This document shows positions 1 through 9,191 of a DNA stretch of 64,000 nt, piece by piece (the stretch's first letter is position 1; each line of letters begins with the position of its first letter). Location of the stretch: the NCBI GenBank assembly GCA_003343905.1, contig QAKI01000011.1:1-64000 (forward strand), read 5' to 3'. Source of the stretch: Subdoligranulum variabile. Its GTDB lineage: Bacteria > Bacillota > Clostridia > Oscillospirales > Ruminococcaceae. The notes under the pieces are model-generated. The model searched no databases, was not told the DNA's origin, and saw only the letters and a program-made list of their open reading frames with translations. The position numbers and the translations under genes were made by a program.

Positions 1-2828
1 ACGCTGATCTTACGCTTCTGGGCGATGTAGCAGCGCACGCACATACGCACGCCGGGCTGCAGTTCGTCGCTGTTCTCGGGGGTGAACACCTTGATATCCA
101 CCACGATGCCGTAGGCGCCGTGGGGCACGCGCAGAGAAGTATCGCGGACTTCGCGGGCCTTCTCACCAAAGATGGCGCGCAGCAGGCGTTCCTCGGCGGT
201 CAGCTCGGTCTCGCCCTTGGGCGTGACCTTGCCGACCAGGATGTCGCCGGTCTTGACCTCGGCGCCAATGCGGATGATGCCGCGGTCGTCCAGGTCTTTC
301 AGCGCGTCATCGCCCACGTTGGGGATGTCGCGGGTGATCTCTTCCGGTCCCAGCTTGGTGTCGCGGGCTTCGGTCTCATACTCCTCGATATGGATCGAAG
401 TGTAGACGTCCTCGCGGACCAGCTTTTCGTTCAGCAGGACGGCGTCCTCGTAGTTGTAGCCTTCCCAGGTCATGAAGCCGACCAGGGCGTTCTTGCCCAG
501 GCTGATCTCGCCGTTCTTGGTGGCCGGGCCGTCCGCCAGGACTTCGCCCGCCTTGACAACGTCGCCCACCTGCACGATGGGGCGCTGGTTGTTGCAGTTG
601 CCCTGGTTGGAACGCATGAACTTGATGAGTTCATAGGTATCGGCAGAGCCGTCGGCGCAGCGGACCACGATCTTCTCGGCGTCCACATATTCCACGGTGC
701 CGTCCCGCGCTGCCAGAATGCAGACGCCGGAGTCGGTAGCCGCCTTGTATTCCATGCCGGTGGCGACGATGGGCTGCTGGGTGACCATCAGGGGCACCGC
801 CTGCCGCTGCATGTTGGAGCCCATCAGGGCACGGTTACAGTCGTCGTTCTCCAGGAAGGGGATGCAGGCCGTAGCCACAGAGACCATCATACGCGGCGAA
901 ACGTCCATGAAGTCGACCTGGCTGGCCTCAAATTCCTGGATGTCGTTGCGGTGACGGCCGGAAACGCGGGAGCGGACAAAGTGGTTGTTCTCGTCCAGCG
1001 GTTCGTTGGCCTGCGCCACGATATATTCATCTTCCACATCGGCGGTCATGTAGACCACTTCGTCGGTGACGACGCCGGTGGCCTTATCGACACGGCGGTA
1101 CGGGGCTTCCACGAAGCCGTACTTGTTGATCTTGGCGTAGGTGGCCAGGTAGGAGATCAGACCGATGTTGGGACCTTCGGGGGTCTCGATGGGGCACAGA
1201 CGGCCATAGTGGGTGTAATGCACGTCGCGGACTTCGAAGCCTGCGCGGTCACGGGAAAGGCCGCCGGGGCCCAGGGCAGACAGACGGCGCTTGTGGGTCA
1301 GTTCGGCCAGAGGGTTGTTCTGGTCCATGAACTGGGACAGCGGGCTGGAGCCGATGAACTCCTTGATGGCCGCCACCACGGGGCGGATGTTGACAATGCT
1401 CTGGGGGGTGATCTCGCTGCTTTCCTGATTCTGCAGGGTCATGCGCTCACGGATGACGCGCTCCATACGGGAGAAACCGATGCGGAACTGGTTCTGCAGC
1501 AATTCGCCCACGCTGCGCACGCGGCGGTTGCCCAGGTGGTCGATCTCGTCAGTGATGCCGATGCCGTGATCCAGGCCCAGCAGGTAGTTGATGGACGCAA
1601 AGATATCGTCCACCGTGACCGTGCGGCTGATCAGAACGTCATGGTTCTGGCGCAGCAGTTCCTTCTGCTCTTCCGGCTCGGAGGTGGTGTCCAGGATCTT
1701 GCGGATCTCGGCAAAGTTGGCGCGCTCGTTGATGCCGCACTCAGCTTCGACGTCGAAGCTGAAGAAGGGCTGGGCGTCCACGCAGCCGTTGGAGATCACG
1801 ATGACGGGGATGCTCTCCTCGCCCTTGCGCTCGACCAGGACGACGACGCGGGTCACGCCGGCGGCGTCGATCTCGTTGGCTTTGGCGGTGTTGATCTTCT
1901 CGCCCTTGGCGACCAGCAGTTCGCCGGTCAGCGGCGCGATGATGTCCTCGGCGGCGCGGTAGCCGGCGATACGGCGGGCCAGCGCCAGCTTGTTGTTCAT
2001 CTTATAGCGGCCGAAACGCGCCAGGTCATAGCGGCGCGGGTCGAAGAACAGCGCGTTCAGGTGGCTGCGGGAGTTTTCCACCGTCGGGGGCTCGCCGGGG
2101 CGCAGCTTGCGGTACACTTCCAGCAGGCCTTCCTCGGTGGAATGGGTGATGTCCTTTTCCAGCGAAGCGTTGATCTTGGGCTCGGAATCGCCGAAGAACT
2201 GACGGATCTGCTCGTCGGTGCTCAGGCCCAGGGCGCGCACCAGCGTGGTGACCGGCAGCTTGCGGTTCTTATCGATGCGGACATAGAAAACGTCCTGGGA
2301 ATCGGTCTCGTATTCCAGCCAGGCGCCGCGGTTGGGGTTCATGGTAGCCGTGAACAGGTCCTTGCCGGTACGGTCCTTGCTGGAACCGTAGAACACGCCG
2401 GGGGAACGGACCAACTGGCTGACGATGGCACGTTCCGCGCCGTTGGAGATAAAGGTGCCGGAATCGGTCATGAGCGGGAAATCGCCCATGAAAATTTCCT
2501 GCTCCTTCACTTCCCCGGTCTGCTTATTGAACAGCCGCGCCGTGACATACAGGGGGGCCGCATAGGTGGCGTCCCGTTCCTTGCATTCTTTAATGGAGTA
2601 CTTGGGGTTCTTGTCCAGCCGGTAGTCGATGAATTCCAGCACCAGGTTGCCGGTGTAGTCCTCGATCGCGGCAATGTCGTGGAAGACCTCACGCAGGCCT
2701 TCCTCCAGGAACCAGTTGTAAGAGTTCTTCTGGATCTCGATGAGATTGGGCATGTCGATCACTTCGTTGATCCGAGAAAAGCTCATGCGGGTCGTTCTGC
2801 CGTTTTGTACGGGCTTGACCTTTATCAT
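1..2828 (-). CDS. rpoB: RNA polymerase beta subunit (3' part missing)
   Basis: Beta subunit of DNA-dependent RNA polymerase. The gene starts at an ATG preceded by AGGAG and reads MIKVKPVQNG; about 942 codons lie in the window and the C-terminus runs off the left edge. The rifampicin-pocket region is readable (LSQFMDQNNPLAELTHKRRL, then ALGPGGLSRDRAGFEV), with the Asp, His and Ser positions tied to rifampicin resistance in the usual sensitive state. The protein lobe and fork segments PIETPEGPNIGL and EGYNYEDA are intact. Unusually, the gene directly upstream is sigA, not rplL, and rpoB has its own near-consensus promoter and a leader of about 160 nt. rpoC is expected beyond the left edge. Confidence 0.98.
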   Translation of the reverse strand, partial: MIKVKPVQNGRTTRMSFSRINEVIDMPNLIEIQKNSYNWFLEEGLREVFHDIAAIEDYTGNLVLEFIDYRLDKNPKYSIKECKERDATYAAPLYVTARLFNKQTGEVKEQEIFMGDFPLMTDSGTFISNGAERAIVSQLVRSPGVFYGSSKDRTGKDLFTATMNPNRGAWLEYETDSQDVFYVRIDKNRKLPVTTLVRALGLSTDEQIRQFFGDSEPKINASLEKDITHSTEEGLLEVYRKLRPGEPPTVENSRSHLNALFFDPRRYDLARFGRYKMNNKLALARRIAGYRAAEDIIAPLTGELLVAKGEKINTAKANEIDAAGVTRVVVLVERKGEESIPVIVISNGCVDAQPFFSFDVEAECGINERANFAEIRKILDTTSEPEEQKELLRQNHDVLISRTVTVDDIFASINYLLGLDHGIGITDEIDHLGNRRVRSVGELLQNQFRIGFSRMERVIRERMTLQNQESSEITPQSIVNIRPVVAAIKEFIGSSPLSQFMDQNNPLAELTHKRRLSALGPGGLSRDRAGFEVRDVHYTHYGRLCPIETPEGPNIGLISYLATYAKINKYGFVEAPYRRVDKATGVVTDEVVYMTADVEDEYIVAQANEPLDENNHFVRSRVSGRHRNDIQEFEASQVDFMDVSPRMMVSVATACIPFLENDDCNRALMGSNMQRQAVPLMVTQQPIVATGMEYKAATDSGVCILAARDGTVEYVDAEKIVVRCADGSADTYELIKFMRSNQGNCNNQRPIVQVGDVVKAGEVLADGPATKNGEISLGKNALVGFMTWEGYNYEDAVLLNEKLVREDVYTSIHIEEYETEARDTKLGPEEITRDIPNVGDDALKDLDDRGIIRIGAEVKTGDILVGKVTPKGETELTAEERLLRAIFGEKAREVRDTSLRVPHGAYGIVVDIKVFTPENSDELQPGVRMCVRCYIAQKRKIS

Positions 2829-2987
2829 AAAACGCGACCACTCCTATTCCATAGATTGACAAAGTTGGCGAAAGGCCCCCAAAAGACCCGCCGTGAAAAG
2901 TTCCATATTTGGCACTTTTCACAAATTTTCCGCTTTCGGCGCAAAAGCGAAATCCTTTTAGGGCATTCTTTTCCATTTTTGTGATAC
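2829..2987 (-). promoter_or_regulatory. Structured 5' leader of rpoB
   Basis: About 159 nt lie between the predicted rpoB transcription start and its ATG. Two hairpins are visible: a perfect 9-bp stem GTGAAAAGT/ACTTTTCAC (arms 2893-2901 and 2914-2922), and CGCTTT/AAAGCG (arms 2931-2936 and 2944-2949). No coding sequence is supported. The structure could serve rpoB attenuation or mRNA stability; that is inference. Confidence 0.45.
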
Positions 2988-2993
2988 TAATTC

Positions 2994-3022
2994 AGTATAC
3001 AGGGTAAAAGCCTTATTGTCAA
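2994..3022 (-). promoter_or_regulatory. rpoB promoter
   Basis: -35 TTGACA at 3017-3022 and -10 TATACT at 2994-2999 on the minus strand with a 17-bp spacer, close to the SigA consensus. It shows that rpoB is transcribed independently of sigA. The rest of the 2829-3285 gap has no convincing gene. Confidence 0.85.
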
Positions 3023-3237
3023 GCCTTTTCCGGGTTTTTTCGCATCCTTTTTCCGTTTGATGAAACGCCCGGGTGCGTGTAAGAAAATTTCGGCATTTTG
3101 ACGGTTTTGAGCGCCCGCCGTCTGCTTGACAAATCAAAAATGGCGGTTCCAGCCCCCTGTTTTGGTCATTTCACACAAGAAGCCCCTGCCTTTTTTGTGG
3201 GAGTCCGCCCTTGACAAACGCCTCCTTCGCGCGCAGA

Positions 3238-3269
3238 AGCCCCCGGGCGGGAGATCCCGTCCGGGGGCT
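3238..3269. terminator. Stem-loop after sigA
   Basis: Strong GC-rich hairpin, AGCCCCCGGACGGG on the minus strand pairing with CCGCCCGGGGGCT. It lies directly downstream of the sigA stop and upstream of the rpoB promoter. The U-run is on the plus-strand side (tgttttttg), so on the minus strand it is at best a weak or mixed terminator. Confidence 0.5.
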
Positions 3270-3285
3270 GTGGTGTTTTTTGCGA

Positions 3286-4380
<1,095 letters not shown>

Positions 4381-4445
4381 AAGTACGTTTCTCCTTTTGG
4401 GTCTTTGTGTCTAAAAAACTGTGCATCCCCGCGCGGGACGCGGTC

Positions 4446-6230
4446 TCATGTTTTCGGCGGCGGTTCCTGTACGCCTTTTTCCTTTTTGACGTTGGCAAAG
4501 AAGTCCAGGAACTGGTCGTCGCTGGTCCCTGCCACCCGCTCGCTGATGGGCTTGGCGTTTTGCAGGCGTTCCAGGTACATATCAATGTCCTGCCGGGTCA
4601 ACGGCTGGCCGTGGTTCTGCGCCTGGGCGTAGGCTGCCTGCTGGAAGGCTTTTTCGTCCAACATCTGCTGGAGCGAGGTCAGGTTGACCGGCTGCTTTTC
4701 GTCCGCGCAGCGGTAGATGGCCTGCACGGCCTGCTGGATCTCCGGCAAAAGCAGCGTGTCCAGCGCAAGGCGCTGCCGCACATAGGGGATCTGTTCCGGG
4801 TCCTGCAACAGCGCCGCCACAAGCTGGCGCCCGGCGCTGGCGGCCCCCAGCGCGGCTTCCCCGCCCTGGGTGTAGGGCACCCGGATATCCGCCGCGATGC
4901 CCTGCTGGGCCAGGTCCTTCTGTTCCCTGCGGTGGTTCCGGCGTTCCGCCGCCCGCAGCGCCCCCTGCATCTGGGAGAGGACCGCCTGCTTGGAAACGCC
5001 GGTCTCCTCCGCCAGACGGCCCGCATAGACATCCCGCGCCGTGGGCGTGACGCCCCGCGACGTCAGGATGTCGATGGCGTCGCGGATATAATTCAGCCGT
5101 CCGTCGTCGCTGCGCAGGTCGTACCGGGACCGCGCCTTTTTCAACTGGAATTCGGTGGGGTTGGCCGTGCCGTTCAGCAGCATTTCAAAGCGTTCGCGGC
5201 CGTATTTCTTGATGAACTCGTCAGGGTCCTTGGCCCCCTGGTAACTCAGCACGCTCACCTTCACCGGGCTGTTGGCGAACAGGGCCAGACTGCGCTCGGT
5301 GGCTTTCTGGCCCGCCTCGTCGGAGTCGTAACTCAGGACCACCTCGTCGGCGTATTCGCTGAGCAGTTTGACCTGTTCCGCCGTCAGGGCGGTGCCGCAG
5401 GCGCAGACCGCCGTATCGAACCCCGCCTCGTGCATCGAGATCACGTCCATATACCCTTCGCAGAGGATATAGCGTTTATGGGGGGACTTTTTGGCGATGT
5501 TGAGCGCAAACAGCGTGCGGGATTTGTGATAGAGCACCGTTTCAGGGCTGTTGATGTACTTGGGCTTGGAATCGTCCAGCACACGGCCACCGAACGCGAT
5601 GATGGAGCCGCGCACGTCGATGATGGGCACCATGACCCGGTGGCGGAAAATATCGTAAAGATTGCCCTTGGCGCTGCGCTTGACCAGGCCGGAGTGTTCG
5701 AGTTCGGCCTCGCTGAAGCCCCGCCGCCGCAGATAGTGCAGCAGCCCGCCGAAGTCCTCCGGCGCATAGCCCAGGCCGAAACGGCGGATCGCCGCGTCGG
5801 ACAGACCGCGCTTTTCTTTCCAATAGCGCCGCGCCTGGGCGGCTTCCGGCGTGCGGGCGTTGAGCTGCTCGTAAAAATAGCGCGCCGCGCTGCGGTTGAT
5901 CTCCAGCAAACGCTGGCGGGCCCGGGCTTCCCGATCCTCTTCCTGCGGCAGCGGCATGCCCACCCGGGCGGCCAGCTGCTTGACGCTTTCCACATAACCC
6001 AGGTTATTGTACTTGCGCACAAAGCTGATCACGTCGCCCGCTGCGCCGCAGCCGAAGCAATAGAAACTCTGGGTATCGGGATAGACGACGAAGGAGGGCG
6101 TCTTTTCATTGTGGAAGGGGCACAGGCCGCTCAGCGTGCGGCCGCGGCGGCGCAACTGCACATACTGGCCGACGACCTCTTCAATGTCGTTGCGGCGCAC
6201 CACTTCCTGTATGTATTCCTGCGGGATCAC
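4446..6230 (-). CDS. dnaG: DNA primase
   Basis: Synthesises RNA primers for lagging-strand replication. 594 aa. The N-terminal CHC2 zinc finger is visible (CPFHNEKTPSF, then FYCFGCGAAGD). The TOPRIM catalytic core carries EGYMDVI and the acidic cluster in VLSYDSDEAGQKA. The C-terminal third is the helicase-interaction domain. The chosen start is GTG at 6230, about 11 nt after GGAGG; a nearby ATG is in another frame. It lies 36 nt after the dGTPase-like gene and 65 nt before rpoD, so cotranscription is likely. Confidence 0.97.
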   Translation of the reverse strand: MIPQEYIQEVVRRNDIEEVVGQYVQLRRRGRTLSGLCPFHNEKTPSFVVYPDTQSFYCFGCGAAGDVISFVRKYNNLGYVESVKQLAARVGMPLPQEEDREARARQRLLEINRSAARYFYEQLNARTPEAAQARRYWKEKRGLSDAAIRRFGLGYAPEDFGGLLHYLRRRGFSEAELEHSGLVKRSAKGNLYDIFRHRVMVPIIDVRGSIIAFGGRVLDDSKPKYINSPETVLYHKSRTLFALNIAKKSPHKRYILCEGYMDVISMHEAGFDTAVCACGTALTAEQVKLLSEYADEVVLSYDSDEAGQKATERSLALFANSPVKVSVLSYQGAKDPDEFIKKYGRERFEMLLNGTANPTEFQLKKARSRYDLRSDDGRLNYIRDAIDILTSRGVTPTARDVYAGRLAEETGVSKQAVLSQMQGALRAAERRNHRREQKDLAQQGIAADIRVPYTQGGEAALGAASAGRQLVAALLQDPEQIPYVRQRLALDTLLLPEIQQAVQAIYRCADEKQPVNLTSLQQMLDEKAFQQAAYAQAQNHGQPLTRQDIDMYLERLQNAKPISERVAGTSDDQFLDFFANVKKEKGVQEPPPKT

Positions 6231-6266
6231 GTTTCATTCCACCTCCCCTGCGCAAGAAGCGGCCCG

Positions 6267-7268
6267 TCAAAGGCCCTGCCATTTCTGCGGCACGAACCAG
6301 TCCACGAACAGGCGGGTGGCGAACTCGTCGCTCATGCCGCTGATGTAATCGGTAGCCGCCCGGTCCACGCCTTCTTTGTAGGCGATCTGTAGATAGAAGT
6401 TGGGCAGCAGGGCCGGTTCGGCGCAAAGGCGCTCGTACAGGTCCCCGATGAGCTTGTCCACTTTCGTTTCCTCCCGCTTGGCGTTGCGGTCCACATACAC
6501 GGTGGAGTACATGAAATCCTTTAAGATTGCGTAGGCGGCCTCCACCTCGGGGGAAAAGTTGATCCGCCCGTTCTGGCTGTGTTCCACCAGGTCAGTGATC
6601 ATCGTGGTGATGCGCTGGGATTTGGTGGTGCCCAGCACCGCCGTGGCGGCCTGCGGGATCGAACGCGAGTCCAAAACGCCCGCGCCCACCGCGTCCTCGA
6701 TATCATGGTTCAGAAAGGCAATGTGGTCGGCCCGCCGCACCACGCAGCCTTCCGGCGTGCGTGCCCAGGTCCCCGTGGTATGGGTGATGATGCCGTTGCG
6801 GACTTCCCAACTCAGGTTCAGGCCCCTGCCGTCCTTTTCCAGCAGGTCCACCACCCGCAAACTCTGGCGGTAATGGGTGAAGCCGCCGGGGCACAGGCGG
6901 TTGAGCGCCCGCTCCCCCGCATGGCCGAAAGGCGTATGCCCCAGGTCGTGCCCCAGCGCGATGGCTTCGGTCAGGTCCTCGTTCAGGCGCAGCGCCCGCG
7001 CGATGGTGCGGGCGATCTGGCTGACTTCCAGCGTATGGGTCAGCCGCGTGCGGTAGTGATCCCCCTCCGGCGAGAGAAAGACCTGGGTCTTTTGTTTCAG
7101 CCGCCGGAACGCCTTGCTGTGCAGGATGCGGTCCCGGTCGCGCTGGAAGCAGGTCCGAATGGGGTCTTCCTCCTGCGGGGCGCGGCGGCCGCGGCTGTTC
7201 TCGCTCAAAGTGGCGTAGCGGCTCAGCGTCTGGCGCTCGATGGCCTGTGTTTCTTCTCGGATCGTCAT
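6267..7268 (-). CDS. dgt: dGTPase-like HD-domain triphosphohydrolase
   Basis: Deoxyguanosine-triphosphate triphosphohydrolase-like protein, 333 aa. This family hydrolyses dNTPs to deoxynucleoside plus triphosphate. The HD-domain metal ligands are visible in RLTHTLEVSQIA, in ALGHDLGHTPFGHAGE and in a later DIEDA-type Asp. The start is set at ATG 7268 (MTIREETQ), preceded by AAAGGGGG; a longer reading frame to 7403 would run through the promoter. First gene of dgt-dnaG-rpoD. Substrate preference cannot be told from sequence. Confidence 0.9.
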   Translation of the reverse strand: MTIREETQAIERQTLSRYATLSENSRGRRAPQEEDPIRTCFQRDRDRILHSKAFRRLKQKTQVFLSPEGDHYRTRLTHTLEVSQIARTIARALRLNEDLTEAIALGHDLGHTPFGHAGERALNRLCPGGFTHYRQSLRVVDLLEKDGRGLNLSWEVRNGIITHTTGTWARTPEGCVVRRADHIAFLNHDIEDAVGAGVLDSRSIPQAATAVLGTTKSQRITTMITDLVEHSQNGRINFSPEVEAAYAILKDFMYSTVYVDRNAKREETKVDKLIGDLYERLCAEPALLPNFYLQIAYKEGVDRAATDYISGMSDEFATRLFVDWFVPQKWQGL

Positions 7269-7295
7269 GCAGCCTGTCCCCCTTTCTTCCTTTCT

Positions 7296-7324
7296 ATAAT
7301 ATAAATACGATAAAACTGCGCAAA
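7296..7324 (-). promoter_or_regulatory. Probable promoter of dgt-dnaG-rpoD
   Basis: AT-rich patch upstream of dgt. On the minus strand a -10 TATTAT (7296-7301) lies 17 bp from TTTGCG (7319-7324). The -35 is a poor match, so the exact hexamers are uncertain. Confidence 0.4.
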
Positions 7325-7479
7325 AGACTTCATTTTTTCCAAAAAACAGAATTTTTTTCCTGGCTTTCCCGGCGCACACGACGCAAAAGCCGATTTTCTC
7401 CACGCGGGGCCGGTTCTTTCCGGCGCGGCCGCCGCGGAAAAAATCGGCGCGCCCTGCCCTGTTCCGGGCGCAGAGACGC

Positions 7480-8097
7480 TCAAAACGGCCGGTACTGCGG
7501 CGGCGAGACCTCCACCTGCGCCGTGCCGCGGGTCAGTTCCGCCAGCGAACGGCAGAGTGCTTCTTCGGTCCCGGCCGGCATCTGCCAGCAAAGCGTAACC
7601 GCATCGTCAAAGACGGGGTCCTGGCTGCGGGTCTCGGCGGCCTGGATCATATGCTGGGCCTGCTCGAACTGGGAATACGGCACCCGCAGGCGGCATTCCA
7701 CCACCTGGCGCATCGTGACCAGTTCCGCCGCATGCAGCGCCCCCGCCGCCGCGGCCGTGTAGGCGCGCACGAGCCCGCCGGTGCCCAGCAGAATGCCGCC
7801 GAAATACCGCGTGACCACCACGATCACATCGGAAACGCCCGCGTGGTGGATGGCTTCCAGCACCGGGGTGCCCGCGGTCTTGGCCGGTTCGCCGTCGTCC
7901 GAATAGCGGGTACGGCCGTTTTGCAGCACGTAGGCATAGACGTTGTGCCGCGCGGTGCGGTTGGCCGCGCGCACCGCCTGCAGGACCGCAAGCGCCGCTT
8001 CTTCCGTATCGGCAAAAGCGGCGGTGGCGATAAAGCGGCTGCGCTTTTCTTCATATTCAAATGTCGTTTTTCCCCGCAGGGTCTTGTAATCCGGCAT
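7480..8097 (-). CDS. yigZ: YigZ/IMPACT family protein
   Basis: 205-aa member of the UPF0029/IMPACT family. The N-terminal IMPACT domain (about 1-115) has the hallmark DDGEPAKTAGTPVLEAI followed by VVVTRYFGGILLGTGGLVRAY. A shorter C-terminal DUF1949-type domain follows. Eukaryotic IMPACT acts in translation control, and the bacterial proteins are suspected to bind nucleic acid or ribosomes, but the activity is not established. ATG after GAGGAA. It stands between L31 and dgt and is probably transcribed separately from dgt. Confidence 0.9.
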   Translation of the reverse strand: MPDYKTLRGKTTFEYEEKRSRFIATAAFADTEEAALAVLQAVRAANRTARHNVYAYVLQNGRTRYSDDGEPAKTAGTPVLEAIHHAGVSDVIVVVTRYFGGILLGTGGLVRAYTAAAAGALHAAELVTMRQVVECRLRVPYSQFEQAQHMIQAAETRSQDPVFDDAVTLCWQMPAGTEEALCRSLAELTRGTAQVEVSPPQYRPF

Positions 8098-8117
8098 GGG
8101 TGTTCCTCACAGACAGC

Positions 8118-8148
8118 CAAAAAGACCCCAGATGTCTCCATCTGGGGT
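8118..8148 (-). terminator. rpmE terminator
   Basis: On the minus strand ACCCCAGATG pairs with CATCTGGGGT and is followed by CTTTTTGG. It sits between the L31 stop and yigZ. Confidence 0.8.
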
Positions 8149-8161
8149 GATACAAACCAAC

Positions 8162-8368
8162 TTATTTGCCAGCCTTGGCGAAACGGCGCTTGAAACGCTC
8201 GACGCGGCCACCGGTATCGACCAGCTTCTGCTTGCCGGTGTAGAACGGATGGCACTTGCTGCAAACTTCGACGTGGATCTCCGGCTTGGTGTCACGGGTG
8301 TGGATCACGTTGCCGCAGGCGCAGGTAATGGTGCAGTCCACGTAGTTCGGATGGATGCCTTTCTTCAT
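8162..8368 (-). CDS. rpmE: 50S ribosomal protein L31 (zinc form)
   Basis: 68-aa L31, which sits at the central protuberance and helps bridge the subunits. It starts MKKGIHPNY and carries the zinc-binding cysteines (CACGN, then CSKCHPFYTG), so it is the zinc-containing C+ paralogue rather than the zinc-independent YtiA-type form. The start codon follows GAAAGAGGTGAAATCAC. A strong promoter and a leader of about 129 nt lie upstream. Confidence 0.97.
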   Translation of the reverse strand: MKKGIHPNYVDCTITCACGNVIHTRDTKPEIHVEVCSKCHPFYTGKQKLVDTGGRVERFKRRFAKAGK

Positions 8369-8497
8369 GTGATTTCACCTCTTTCTCGATCATGATCACG
8401 GGAGCCATACTTGATATATGTGCTCATCACAATCTTCGAATTGCGGCTACCAGCATTCACCATCCTGTGCGAATGGAGCAGCCATCTGAACGATTGC
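8369..8497 (-). promoter_or_regulatory. Leader of rpmE, possible L31 autoregulatory element
   Basis: About 129 nt separate the predicted transcription start from the L31 ATG. The leader can form CGCAAT/ATTGTG with a TCGAAG loop, plus further AT-rich pairing nearer the start codon. Structured L31 leaders that bind L31 are known in Firmicutes; whether this is one needs a covariance-model match. Confidence 0.35.
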
Positions 8498-8503
8498 TGA
8501 AAT

Positions 8504-8532
8504 ATTTTAGCAGAAACCCACGCATTTGTCAA
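8504..8532 (-). promoter_or_regulatory. rpmE promoter
   Basis: -35 TTGACA (8527-8532), 17-bp spacer, -10 TAAAAT (8504-8509) on the minus strand. Confidence 0.8.
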
Positions 8533-8554
8533 GGAATTTTCTGCACAGCGCAAA

Positions 8555-8585
8555 GAAAAAAGCCCAAGGCGCAGAGCCTTAGGCT
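8555..8585 (-). terminator. Terminator of tRNA-Gly
   Basis: Minus strand AGCCTAAGGC-tctgc-GCCTTGGGCT followed by TTTTTTC, directly after the tRNA CCA end. Confidence 0.85.
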
Positions 8586-8587
8586 TT

Positions 8588-8663
8588 TGGAGCGGGATAC
8601 GAGTCTCGAACTCGCCACCTACTGCTTGGGAAGCAGTCACTCTACCGGATGAGCTAATCCCGC
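8588..8663 (-). tRNA. tRNA-Gly (anticodon CCC)
   Basis: 76-nt cloverleaf on the minus strand with encoded CCA. The acceptor stem is GCGGGAT/ATCCCGC. The anticodon stem ACTGC/GCAGT encloses TTCCCAA, giving anticodon CCC. The T-loop region GTTCGAGAC is present. A consensus promoter lies just upstream and an intrinsic terminator directly downstream. Confidence 0.97.
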
Positions 8664-8674
8664 ATTGCTTAGGT

Positions 8675-8703
8675 ATTATAGCGCAAAAAAGCGGGCTTGT
8701 CAA
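8675..8703 (-). promoter_or_regulatory. tRNA-Gly promoter
   Basis: Perfect hexamers on the minus strand: -35 TTGACA (8698-8703), 17-bp spacer, -10 TATAAT (8675-8680). Confidence 0.9.
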
Positions 8704-8718
8704 TCCCGTTTTTTCCTC

Positions 8719-8747
8719 TTGCCGTCGGGCGGCCGGTGCGTTATAAT
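8719..8747 (+). promoter_or_regulatory. Promoter of the 110-aa orphan gene
   Basis: TTGCCG (8719-8724), 17-bp spacer, TATAAT (8742-8747), about 50 nt upstream of the start codon and divergent from the tRNA-Gly promoter. Confidence 0.75.
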
Positions 8748-8795
8748 AAAATTCCTGGAAAAACCTGTCTGCGCCGCGGCGGGAAAGGAGTCTGT

Positions 8796-9128
8796 ATGCT
8801 GAACGCATTCCCTATTTATCACTGGTTCCACAACGGCAACCCGTATTCCGGCGCCGAGGGCGGCATGCGGTATGTGCTGGTGCCCGGCAAACGCCCGGAC
8901 CCCGCCGACGAGAGCGGCAAGAAAAAGGTAGAGTACCTGACCGCCTTTGTGTGGCCCGGCCCCTGGAGCATTGAGCACACGGCGGAAGAAAAAATCGAAA
9001 GCCAGGATTTCGAGGGCAGCCAGGCGGGCCTGGACGCCGCGGTACACTGGCTGCAGGAGCGGTACGAGGCCGAATCCGAGCGGTGGCAGAATATTCCCTC
9101 GATCCTGGACTGCGACCCCGACCGCTGA
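8796..9128 (+). CDS. Small hypothetical protein (110 aa)
   Basis: I do not recognise this family. The start ATG follows AAAGGAG with good spacing; the reading frame extends further upstream but through the promoter. The soluble, aromatic-rich protein begins MLNAFPIYHWFHNGN, with mixed-charge middle and helical C-terminal parts (WLQERYEAESERWQN). There is no signal peptide or membrane segment. It is monocistronic, with its own promoter and a strong terminator, and points against its neighbours. The codon use matches the genome, and the regulatory signals make it a real gene. Confidence 0.75.
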   Translation: MLNAFPIYHWFHNGNPYSGAEGGMRYVLVPGKRPDPADESGKKKVEYLTAFVWPGPWSIEHTAEEKIESQDFEGSQAGLDAAVHWLQERYEAESERWQNIPSILDCDPDR

Positions 9129-9144
9129 CATCCCCCTATACAGC

Positions 9145-9186
9145 GAAGGCACAGCGTTCCCCATGAACGCTGTGCCTTCTTTTTTA
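9145..9186 (+). terminator. Intrinsic terminator
   Basis: Perfect 15-bp stem GAAGGCACAGCGTTC/GAACGCTGTGCCTTC with a 5-nt loop and a run of Ts. It ends the 110-aa gene and lies against the convergent MBOAT gene, so it may serve both directions. Confidence 0.9.
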
Positions 9187-9191
9187 TCGTT

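Noticed and set aside
2867..2875. Single TTGGCGAAA in the rpoB leader as a LytTR site
   Set aside because: Only one copy with no partner 21 bp away; probably chance.
120..2984. 954-codon open frame on the plus strand opposite rpoB
   Set aside because: Antisense shadow of rpoB caused by GC-rich third positions; the composition is repetitive and there is no ribosome binding site or known domain.
3121..3220. TTGACA-like hexamers on the plus strand near 3126 and 3213
   Set aside because: No matching -10 at 16-18 bp and no plus-strand gene downstream.
7269..7403. 45-residue N-terminal extension of the dGTPase-like protein
   Set aside because: It overlaps the AT-rich promoter, and the internal ATG has an excellent ribosome binding site; family proteins start at the shorter position.
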